Source: an uncultured Acinetobacter sp. (GTDB lineage: Bacteria > Pseudomonadota > Gammaproteobacteria > Pseudomonadales > Moraxellaceae). Taken from it: a stretch of DNA of 64,000 nt. The stretch spans positions 62,001 through 126,000 of the forward strand of contig CAJYTY010000008.1 of assembly GCA_913777945.1 (NCBI GenBank). The letters run 5' to 3'. A model generated the notes under the pieces. The model worked only from the letters and a program-made list of their open reading frames with translations. It was not told the origin of the DNA and made no database searches. The position numbers and the translations under genes were made by a program. Below, one piece after another: positions 24,526 to 31,980 of this stretch (position 1 is its first letter; the number at the start of each line of letters is the position of its first letter).

Positions 24526-25438
24526 AGCCATCTTGTCGTCGTCAGATGGCACAACAAGCCGTTGGTGATCATGCCATCAGTATTCGTTTGGCCTGCCGTG
24601 CATTTAGTATCAGTGAAACCTGCTACCGTTATCAGTCCAAATTGAACGATGACAATGCACTGATTGCAGAACAATTGATTGAAATCACCGAAGAAAATAC
24701 AGATTGGGGCTTCGGGCTATGCTTCTCTTATCTACGCCATGTTGAGAAGTGTGGTTGGAATCATAATCGTGTTTACCGTATTTACTGTGAGCTGGCATTG
24801 AATCTGCGGATCAAACCAAGAAGACGATTAAAACGACATGTACCTGAACCATTGAAGGAACCAACTCGTCCAAATCAAGTATGGTCATTGGATTTTATGC
24901 ATGATCAGTTAAGTGATGGACGAAGTTACCGTTTGCTTAACGTAATTGACGACTATCGACGTGAGGGTTTAATGATTGAAGCAGGTTTTTCACTGCTTGC
25001 ACTGCGCGTCATTCGTACACTTAACCAGTTGCTCGAGTGGAGAGACAAACCGCTTGTGATTCGCTGCGACAATGGACCTGAATTTATCAGCCACGAATTC
25101 GTACGTTGGGCAGCTGAGCATGGTATAGCTAAACAAGTTGTTTATACTACAACTATTTAATAAATAAATTTATATATATCAATATTTTAAATCTTAAAAA
25201 GTGTAGTGTAAAATGATCATTTTGCTATATCCGTATTGAATATATTCAACCAGGCAAGCCACAACAAAATGCTTATATCGAACGATACAATCGTACAATG
25301 CGTTATAGTTGGGTGAGCAAACATTTGTTCGATACATTGGAGCAAGTACAAGATTATGCAACACAGTGGTTGTGGCACTACAATCATGAACGACCACATC
25401 AAGCTAACGGAGGCAAACCACCTTTGATAGCTGCTTAA
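24519..25438 (+). pseudogene. IS3-family transposase OrfB, split by a 98-bp insert
   Basis: The frame encodes an rve-type integrase core: [20 protein letters not shown] and [11 protein letters not shown] carry the first two catalytic Asp residues. It is broken after HGIA at 25131 by an AT-rich insert. Beyond the insert, IEYIQPGKPQQNAYIERYNR, with the catalytic Glu, continues to a stop at 25438. Removing 25132-25229 restores one open frame reading HGIAIRIEYIQPGK. The element can no longer make its own active transposase. Confidence 0.85.
25132..25229. repeat. 98-bp MITE-like insert in the IS3 transposase
   Basis: The insert is very AT-rich and non-coding. Its excision, including one copy of a TA dinucleotide, exactly restores the host reading frame, so a 96-bp element with a TA duplication is the simplest reading. 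The ends carry imperfect inverted sequences (TTTATACTACAA near the left, complement of TTTACACTACAC near the right), plus a central AAAATGATCATTTT palindrome on the right side. TA targets and short inverted ends fit IS630/mariner-type miniature elements. Confidence 0.65.
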
Positions 25439-25479
25439 CCTCTACTTTTAAATTCAGTTATTTATGGGAGGATTACCAC

Positions 25480-26143
25480 GCAATTTCTCTCAGTTAACTT
25501 ATGGAACCAGATCCAATTGAATTGGAAGGTGGATTAAATCCATATATTTACGCTGATAGTAATCCTTTAAGTAATGTTGATCCAAGTGGATTAGATTGTA
25601 TTGGTGATAGCTGTTCTGATGGTTTTGAACAAGGAATGTATGATTGGTGGCCAGATTATAAATTTGGGACGGATTTATATAATTCTTTTTCAAGTAGAAG
25701 TAATCAGTTCTCTCTATGGGAAGGATTTGATGGACTTTCCTTTATTGAATTTAATTCAGCAAAAGCCTTACAGACGCTTAACCGTTTAATAAAACCACTT
25801 GGTATCTCAACTTGGGAAATGACTTCGCCAACAATTAGTAGAGCAATTATTAGAGAAAGTGAGCCATCAATTATTACAACTGAAAATTTTTTTCCAAAAA
25901 AGTCGTTTTATCGAAAAAGTTAAAATTCAGGCTTCTTCTGGAGATTATCATGCCTTTCCACAATCAGTTGATAGTTTTGCTGCCTCTAAAGGAAAACTAA
26001 CTAGTTTTATGGGAGGAGATAAAAATTATAAATTGAAATTAGAAATTCAAGGTTCGTACCATGGAAAAGATGATGTTTTTGAATATATCCGTAATTATGA
26101 TGGTGCTATTAATCATTGTTTATTCATTCCAAATAACAGATAG
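25480..26143 (+). pseudogene. Rhs core C-terminus with frameshifted toxin domain
   Basis: Right of the IS3 end the frame carries the end of an Rhs repeat core (EPDPIELEGGLNPYIYADSN then PLSNVDPSGLD), followed by a variable C-terminal toxin. At the T7/A6-rich stretch near 25885-25900 the frame changes: the toxin continues in another frame as KIQASSGDYHAFPQSVDSFA to GAINHCLFIPNN at 26143. The 5' bulk of the rhs gene is missing, replaced by the IS. It is therefore an orphan toxin tip, now frameshifted. Confidence 0.75.
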
Positions 26144-26155
26144 TTTAGGAATTTT

Positions 26156-26455
26156 ATGTTAAGTCATATTTTTGAGTTATATTCAAGTAATGGTGAAAGT
26201 TTGATTGATATTGGTATAAATGAGGCCGTTTTGCCAATAGAGTATATTGATAAAGCTCTTTTTTTATTTTTTGAAAATAATATTTTGGTTTCAGGAGGAG
26301 ACTTGTATATTAAAAACTCTGTGGATGGTTTTGAATCTTTTTACGCTGATTGATTTTATCATGGTGCGGATTGCTTAGAAAGTATAGAAAATGCTAGAGG
26401 CTATTTAGATCAGTTTAAGAGTAAGGATGTGTATGTTTCTTTTATTGTGAAATGA
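26156..26455 (+). pseudogene. Rhs immunity gene with in-frame TGA
   Basis: It starts 12 bases after the toxin fragment. The frame reads 65 codons (MLSHIFELYSSNGESLIDIG...) to TGA 26351-26353 and then continues open for 33 more codons (FYHGADCLESIENARGYLDQ) to 26455. The TGA most likely replaced a Trp codon. Both the toxin and its partner are thus disrupted. It resembles Imm40-type immunity proteins in outline only. Confidence 0.6.
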
Positions 26456-26871
26456 GCTTAACTATTTATAATACAACACGAAAAGTCTCATATAAGCCTT
26501 AATAAAACTCGGGTAATATTGTCGACATAAATAGAATTTTATCTCCTCGCTGTAAAGACATTAAAGTTAAAATTAGATATTAAACAGCCTTTAAAAACTG
26601 CTTTCTATACAAAAAATTATTTGATTCAATATGGGCTATGGCTTTAGAAAAGAATGGATTTTCATACTCTTTCAATTACTTTGTAAGGAATATTTTTATT
26701 TTACGAGTAATTAAAAAAATCTCAGATATATAACATCTAAGTGAATCCATTGCAGATTCATTATCACGATCCAATCTGCATACATCCTTTGGCCTGCTCC
26801 CCCAGCAGGCCTTTTTTTATGCCGCACATTAATTCATTTATTCATTAATCACATTATAGAGGAAGAACATC
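26456..26871. other. Non-coding leader region before the DUF932 gene
   Basis: The 416 bp hold no convincing reading frame. The first 300 bp are AT-rich and degenerate. A strong terminator hairpin lies at 26791-26818 about 50 bp before the next gene start, so either an upstream transcript ends here or the gene has an attenuated leader. Confidence 0.5.
26791..26818 (+). terminator. Strong rho-independent terminator
   Basis: Arms GGCCTGCT and AGCAGGCC enclose a 5-base C-rich loop, followed by seven T residues. Confidence 0.85.
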
Positions 26872-27933
26872 ATGGCACATCAACTTGAACAAATGGCCTA
26901 TGTTGGCGATACCCCTTGGCATGGTCTAGGCAATCAACTCACACCGAATCAATCGATTGAAGTCTGGGCACAACAAGCAGGCATGGACTGGCGGATTGAA
27001 TCTTCAAATGTCAGTTATATGGCCAAGAATGATAAAGAGCAAAACATGATTCTGCCATTTGAAGAACAACGGGTACTGTATCGATCAGATACCCATGCAC
27101 CATTATCCGTAGTTAGCCAGCGCTTTCACGAAGTTCAACCGCTCCAGATTCTGGAATTCTATCGGGATTTGACCGAACAATCAGGCTTTGAACTGGAAAC
27201 CGCAGGTGTCCTCAAAGGCGGTAAAAAGTTCTGGGCACTGGCTAAAACAGGGCAGAGTACTGCCCTAAAAGGTAAAGACCTAAGCCATGGCTACATCTTA
27301 TTGGCAACTGCCTGCGATGGTACCTTAGCGACCACGGCACAATTTACATCTATTCGGGTGGTATGTAACAATACCTTAGCCATTGCACTGCAATCCAAAC
27401 ATGCTAGCGAAGCTTCAGGCATGACTGGCGTCGTCAAAGTGCCGCACAGCACCCGTTTCGATGCAGAAAAAGTCAAGCAACAATTGGGTATTTGCGTACG
27501 GGGTTGGGAGGAACACATGTATCAAATGAAACAACTCAGTCAGCGTAAAGTGACTCAAGCTGAAGCGGCGGCCTATTTCGATGCCGTATTTAATAACACC
27601 AGTCTCAGTCCAACCGAGCAAGATGACAGTATTATTCAGTTCTATCGCAATGTAACAGCGCAAGGAAGCCAATCCAATAAAGTTGATAAAAAAATGGAAC
27701 CGAATGGACGCACTATGTCAAAAGTCATGACTATGTTCAACGGGCATGGCCGTGGGGCAGAACTCAGTTCAGCCAAAGATACCGCTTATGGCTTACTGTG
27801 TTCCATTACGGAATTTTGTGATCATGAACGTCGAGCCATGAATCAGGACAATCGCTTAGATTTGGCATGGTTCGGTGCAGGGGCAGACTTAAAACAACGC
27901 GGATTGGAACAGGCATTGCGTTTAATTGTTTAA
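26872..27933 (+). CDS. DUF932 phage/plasmid-like protein
   Basis: The 353-residue soluble protein begins MAHQLEQMAYVGDTPWHGLG and contains FTSIRVVCNNTLAIAL, both typical of the DUF932 family (phage/plasmid-like protein), which is common on Acinetobacter plasmids and islands near a YqaJ-type exonuclease. The molecular function of the family is not settled. GAGGAAG lies just upstream of the start. The base composition is richer in GC than its neighbours, in line with a separate origin. It is intact. Confidence 0.88.
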   Translation: MAHQLEQMAYVGDTPWHGLGNQLTPNQSIEVWAQQAGMDWRIESSNVSYMAKNDKEQNMILPFEEQRVLYRSDTHAPLSVVSQRFHEVQPLQILEFYRDLTEQSGFELETAGVLKGGKKFWALAKTGQSTALKGKDLSHGYILLATACDGTLATTAQFTSIRVVCNNTLAIALQSKHASEASGMTGVVKVPHSTRFDAEKVKQQLGICVRGWEEHMYQMKQLSQRKVTQAEAAAYFDAVFNNTSLSPTEQDDSIIQFYRNVTAQGSQSNKVDKKMEPNGRTMSKVMTMFNGHGRGAELSSAKDTAYGLLCSITEFCDHERRAMNQDNRLDLAWFGAGADLKQRGLEQALRLIV

Positions 27934-28009
27934 GTTTAGATTCAGACTTCAGATGATTTCATTGGATCAATATGATCCTGTAAATCTCCCTGAACTCAAA
28001 TACTTCTTT

Positions 28010-28036
28010 GCCACATATCCAGATGTGGCTTTTTTT
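28010..28036 (+). terminator. Terminator after the DUF932 gene
   Basis: GCCACAT and ATGTGGC arms, a 6-base loop and seven T residues, 77 bp after the DUF932 stop. Confidence 0.85.
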
Positions 28037-28069
28037 ATACCTAAAATTTAATAATCAGAGGACATCTAT

Positions 28070-28231
28070 ATGAACTCAGCTTTAATTCAACCTTATTCTA
28101 CTCGAGCAAATATCTATCCGCATCGCCCTAAACTCACTCATTGAAAACGCGTTGTAGATACCAAAAACCTAAGTCAGGCCGAATAGCTGAAAGTCCTTTG
28201 CCAAGATCTTGGCATTAAAGACTGTGTCTAG
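28070..28231 (+). pseudogene. Decayed start of a YqaJ-like recombinase/exonuclease gene
   Basis: From ATG 28070 (with AGAGGACA upstream) the frame reads MNSALIQPYSTRANIYPHRP, then TGA at 28142 in place of an expected Arg codon, KRVVDTKNLSQAE, TAG in place of an expected Trp codon, and LKVLCQDLGIKD. This matches the N-terminus of YqaJ-like nucleases that follow DUF932 genes in Acinetobacter (recall). The rest of the gene is gone; 28232-28380 contains nothing recognisable. Confidence 0.6.
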
Positions 28232-28380
28232 AGACTGTAGACATAGTCTTTAAAGGCAGAGTTTTGCTAATGCAAAATTCGAAATTTATTTAGAAAAACC
28301 TCTGAAGCTTTCTGAAATTAATACAAATCGAAATGATGTAAGAAAAATTAATGTAGCTGAGATTGATTTGATATATGTTT

Positions 28381-28415
28381 GTAAAATCAACAATAATCAA
28401 AATTGTTGATTTTAC
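28381..28415. terminator. Perfect 14-bp AT-rich palindrome at the end of the defence operon
   Basis: GTAAAATCAACAAT and its exact complement flank a 7-base loop, 20 bp downstream of the HNH gene's stop codon on the minus strand. It is a probable terminator for the leftward operon although the T-run is poor. Confidence 0.5.
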
Positions 28416-28434
28416 TTGATATATTTAGAGAATT

Positions 28435-29295
28435 TTATCTAAAACCACCATTACAATACCAATTACTTTGAGCCAAAGCTTGATACATAGCAGTTTGCCA
28501 AGAATTTGGATGCTTAAGATAATAAGCTAGAGCATCCAACATAAGTTGTTGTCTAACACCTACAAACCCATTTGAATCCCAAGCGTAAAGTAAAGAATCC
28601 CTTAGTACGGCTATTTGATTGCTAGCTTCAATTGAATACTTAAGTTTTAAATCAAAATCATTAAAATGAGTGTGAACGCGTGCTTTATCATCTTCATTCC
28701 AATGAGAGGGAGGAATTACACAATAATCAATAATTGCCGGTGTTGTTTCAATAACATTCGCATAAAGCCACTGATCTTCAATAAAATTATCATGATCAAA
28801 ATAAGGATGTAAGCTTTGTGCACGAAAAGTTGTAGGAAAACTAGTCTTTTTGCCTGTATTACAATCTTTACACGATGGTATTAAATTTAATGGAGTTACT
28901 GATAGCTGAGGAAATTTATTTTTAGGTAAATAATGATCAAGCGTTGAGGCATACCCAACACCACAATATGGACATTTACCTAATGGAGCTAGAGAAATTA
29001 ATTGATCGTAATAAATTCTGGCTGGTTTAGTCGCAGGTACAAAATGTGAGCTATAGACAGCACGAAGTTCTTTTTTTGTAACATTACCTAATGCAATTGC
29101 ATCATTCTCACAATGATTAGGAGGTATTGTATAAAGCAGACTTATTAAAGCTTTATTTCCATAATCTGAAGATGATTGAATAATATTAGTCATGATGCTT
29201 TGTAAACGTGTATAGAGATCATCATCTGTAATACTGTTGATACAAGCCTCATAGACAATCTGAATATCTAAGTTAGGTCGATTAATTGCTCTCAT
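28435..29295 (-). CDS. HNH endonuclease, PtuB-like effector of a Septu-type system
   Basis: The 286-residue protein has an HNH/zinc-finger core near residues 105-155: CPYCGVGYASTLDHYLPKNK followed by NLIPSCKDCNTGKK, with two CxxC pairs and the His/Asn catalytic set. It starts four bases after the ATPase gene and is co-transcribed with it. An ATPase plus HNH pair in this order is the Septu (PtuA-PtuB) layout; such systems cut nucleic acid upon phage infection. The helix-rich N-terminal and C-terminal parts are not recognised. Standalone TIGR02646-like HNH proteins are an alternative. Confidence 0.75.
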   Translation of the reverse strand: MRAINRPNLDIQIVYEACINSITDDDLYTRLQSIMTNIIQSSSDYGNKALISLLYTIPPNHCENDAIALGNVTKKELRAVYSSHFVPATKPARIYYDQLISLAPLGKCPYCGVGYASTLDHYLPKNKFPQLSVTPLNLIPSCKDCNTGKKTSFPTTFRAQSLHPYFDHDNFIEDQWLYANVIETTPAIIDYCVIPPSHWNEDDKARVHTHFNDFDLKLKYSIEASNQIAVLRDSLLYAWDSNGFVGVRQQLMLDALAYYLKHPNSWQTAMYQALAQSNWYCNGGFR

Positions 29296-29299
29296 TTAA

Positions 29300-30880
29300 T
29301 CATCCTAAGTCAGAATTTTTCAAGTTTATCATTGCTCTAAGAATAGCCTTTCCTTCAAATCCTAACTGATTATGATATTCAGTTTCTATCTCTTCGTAAG
29401 TTTTACCATCAGATACAGATCGTTCTAGTAACTCGTGATAGCCCGACTTGGTAACTTCTAATCCAAAAACTTCTCTAGTTAGTACACCTACATTTTCAGC
29501 AAAAGTTTCACTCTCTGGTCTATCTATTGTGCTAGTTAGCCTAATTCTTCTGATAATTGAAACACATGCTTTAGGGACTTCTTGTAGTAAAACAGGTGAA
29601 TGAGTTGCGATTATTGCAACTCCATTTCGGTTAGTAAGTAGGTCTGATAATGCACGAGTAAATGCTGATAATAATGGAGGGTGTAAATGGCTTTCAGGTT
29701 CATCGAGTAAAACAAGTGTTTTTTCTTCAACTGTCTCTACAAGTCTAGTAATAGTTAGTAGAACAATTGCGTGACCCGAACTCATTCGATTAAATAATCT
29801 CATAGAAGCAGTATAGAATTCATTTTTGTCAATGTTCATATCAACTTTATAAATTTCTAAAAGACTACAAAGATTCATCTCTGCAAAATTGAAATCAGAT
29901 TCTAGTTTCTTGACTGCTTTCTCCCAACGATTTGATTTTGCAGTAAGTGATAAGCAAAGCTTAAGACTTGAAGCAAAATCTTTAGCCAAATCATCCTTGC
30001 TCTTGACTACCCAAGATTCATCATCAGTATTTATAGTTCTTTTTTTTAAGCCAACATAGGTATATTTCATTCCTGCGTTTGCATCTTTTTGATCTTTTGG
30101 GGGGAGGAAAGGATCAAATGCACTAAAAGAAATAGAGACGATACCTGCGAAGTAATCTTCTTTAAATTTAACAGGAGCTCCCCAACTTGATAAGATAGTT
30201 GAAAAAAAACCTGTTTGTTCATCAGAACCTCTATCTGGTAAAAGAGCATCAACCATATTATTTAATAAAGTAGTTTTTCCAACTCCATTTCTACCTATTA
30301 GAACATGTATGTTTGAAGGGGGCTTTGAATGGGGTTCTACACTAAAATTCAGTTTAATACCAGAGTAACGATCATTAGATGATTTCTCATATGTAAAATT
30401 GAAGTCAGTAAGAGGGGCTTCATTTTTTAATATTCTTTGAAATTGATTCTTGATAACTGTTGAGTTCACAGATCTGAGGAGGGACGCCTGAAATACATTT
30501 TCATTATTGGCAAGGTTTAACAGATTAGTATCAAAAACTACATCATTTAGTGATGATAAAAGATTTGAAACGATTTCTAGTGGAAATTTATCTACTAAAT
30601 TTCTATAAAAGTCAGCATCTTGTCCTAAAGAAAAAAAAATTTCTGGTAGTTTTTCAAAAGAGTTTTCTAATGCATGACTAGTCCAACCTGAGTTTTGACC
30701 ACAGAAACCAATTTTTATACTACCTAAATAATGCTTGACACCAACATGGTCAAAAAAAACTGTTTGAAATAATGTTTTATAACCATAGTCATCCCAATTA
30801 TTCGGTTCAAGAAATACTGTATTTATTGCACTTGATGGAATCGACTTACGATATGGTAAACTCGTAATTAATATAGACAT
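29300..30880 (-). CDS. SMC/ABC-type ATPase, PtuA-like subunit of a Septu-type system
   Basis: The 526-residue protein has a Walker A motif (IGRNGVGKTTLLNN) near residue 195, an RMSSGHAIVL signature, Walker B and D-loop TLVLLDEPESHLHPPLLSAF near 388 and an IIATHSPVLLQE H-loop, i.e. an OLD/RecF-like ATPase. About 190 residues of unrecognised N-terminal domain precede it. ATG 30880 is chosen because GGAGG lies just upstream; the reading from 30916 has none. It heads a two-gene leftward operon with the HNH gene and is divergent from hamA. The PtuA name is inferred from the pairing. Confidence 0.75.
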   Translation of the reverse strand: MSILITSLPYRKSIPSSAINTVFLEPNNWDDYGYKTLFQTVFFDHVGVKHYLGSIKIGFCGQNSGWTSHALENSFEKLPEIFFSLGQDADFYRNLVDKFPLEIVSNLLSSLNDVVFDTNLLNLANNENVFQASLLRSVNSTVIKNQFQRILKNEAPLTDFNFTYEKSSNDRYSGIKLNFSVEPHSKPPSNIHVLIGRNGVGKTTLLNNMVDALLPDRGSDEQTGFFSTILSSWGAPVKFKEDYFAGIVSISFSAFDPFLPPKDQKDANAGMKYTYVGLKKRTINTDDESWVVKSKDDLAKDFASSLKLCLSLTAKSNRWEKAVKKLESDFNFAEMNLCSLLEIYKVDMNIDKNEFYTASMRLFNRMSSGHAIVLLTITRLVETVEEKTLVLLDEPESHLHPPLLSAFTRALSDLLTNRNGVAIIATHSPVLLQEVPKACVSIIRRIRLTSTIDRPESETFAENVGVLTREVFGLEVTKSGYHELLERSVSDGKTYEEIETEYHNQLGFEGKAILRAMINLKNSDLG

Positions 30881-31036
30881 CACACCTCCTCTTAATAGCC
30901 TAATAACATATCGCAATAAAAAGCATCAAACAATTTAAAAAAAGCATTTGTTAAAAATTTGTGGTAACTTCTGTAAGTCTTTATAACAAAATAACAAACT
31001 TGATGGAAACCAAACAATTGAAATATTGGAGATTAT

Positions 31037-31978
31037 ATGACTGAACTCAATGAAATTGAATGGGAAAAGTTGAGAAGCGATGAACATGTTTGGGTAGATC
31101 AGCACCTGATTGAATATCCATTCATTGAAAAAAATAAATTCATAATGCGACTGCATTCAGTTGACTTTTCAGGGACTCAGCAGGATTTAACTGCTTTAAT
31201 TGATTCTATAGCTGATTCTATTGAAAAATATGTTTTTGACTCTAAACAAAGAGAAAGATTTCGGAAAAATGGGATAAATGCTTTTAGAAAAGCTGTATCA
31301 TTTTTTGGAGAAACCAATCCAGATATAGATGGTAAATATGGTGAGTTATTTTTATATATCTTAGCTGAAGCAATATTAAAAACACCTTTAGTTTCACATA
31401 AGCTGTCCATTTTGACTAACCCTAATGATCAAGTTAAGGGAGGCGATGGAATTTTTTTTGGTATATATAAAGATGAAATGGCCATCTTAATAGGAGAATC
31501 TAAAATACATCAGCAGTTTTCAGGAGCTCTTGATAGTTCATTGGATTCTTTAGATAGATTTCATCAAAATTATACGAGCAGTACATTAGATCATGAACTA
31601 TTTATTGCAAGATCTAATATCTCCCAAAATTTTTCAATTGAACAATTAGATGCGTTACTTGAAGCTTTTACACCAGGTACGGCTCAATATAAATTATGCA
31701 ATAAAGCACATCCAGTATTATTAGTATTTGAAAGTAAAGAAATATCTAATATTGAAAAAAAAGCAAAAAATAGACAAGAAGCTCAAGAGCTTTTTTCAGC
31801 GTGGGCATTGAAAAGAATTAAAGAAGCTAGTGAATTACTAAATAGAAAGTTAGAAATATATGGTGAACTTGAAAAGGTTTATTTAGATATTTTTTTGATA
31901 CCACTTAATAATGTTTCAACTTTCAAAAAATCATTATATAAAGCCATACATGGGATTGAATATAAAACAAAGGAGTAA
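31037..31978 (+). CDS. hamA: Hachiman defence protein HamA (DUF1837)
   Basis: The 313-residue protein matches the DUF1837 layout: a central VKGGDGIFFGIYKDEMAIL and IGESKIH, in which the D...ExK residues (GGDG near 134, ESK near 154) form a PD-(D/E)XK-like nuclease site. By family, HamA is the nuclease effector held by the HamB helicase and released on infection. GGAG precedes ATG 31037. It is followed two bases later by hamB. The segment is very AT-rich compared with the catabolic region. Confidence 0.88.
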   Translation: MTELNEIEWEKLRSDEHVWVDQHLIEYPFIEKNKFIMRLHSVDFSGTQQDLTALIDSIADSIEKYVFDSKQRERFRKNGINAFRKAVSFFGETNPDIDGKYGELFLYILAEAILKTPLVSHKLSILTNPNDQVKGGDGIFFGIYKDEMAILIGESKIHQQFSGALDSSLDSLDRFHQNYTSSTLDHELFIARSNISQNFSIEQLDALLEAFTPGTAQYKLCNKAHPVLLVFESKEISNIEKKAKNRQEAQELFSAWALKRIKEASELLNRKLEIYGELEKVYLDIFLIPLNNVSTFKKSLYKAIHGIEYKTKE

Positions 31979-31980
31979 TT

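Larger units (their letters stand above)
24186..25479 (+). mobile_element. IS3-family element carrying its own insertion
   Basis: Both ends share GTGGTAATCC as inverted termini (24186-24195 and 25470-25479) and a further matching AAAAGTAGA inside. Two overlapping transposase frames lie between. No target duplication is visible: the left flank is an IS630 transposase and the right flank is an rhs gene. This suggests that the element arrived through recombination or that a deletion occurred at its edge. Confidence 0.85.
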
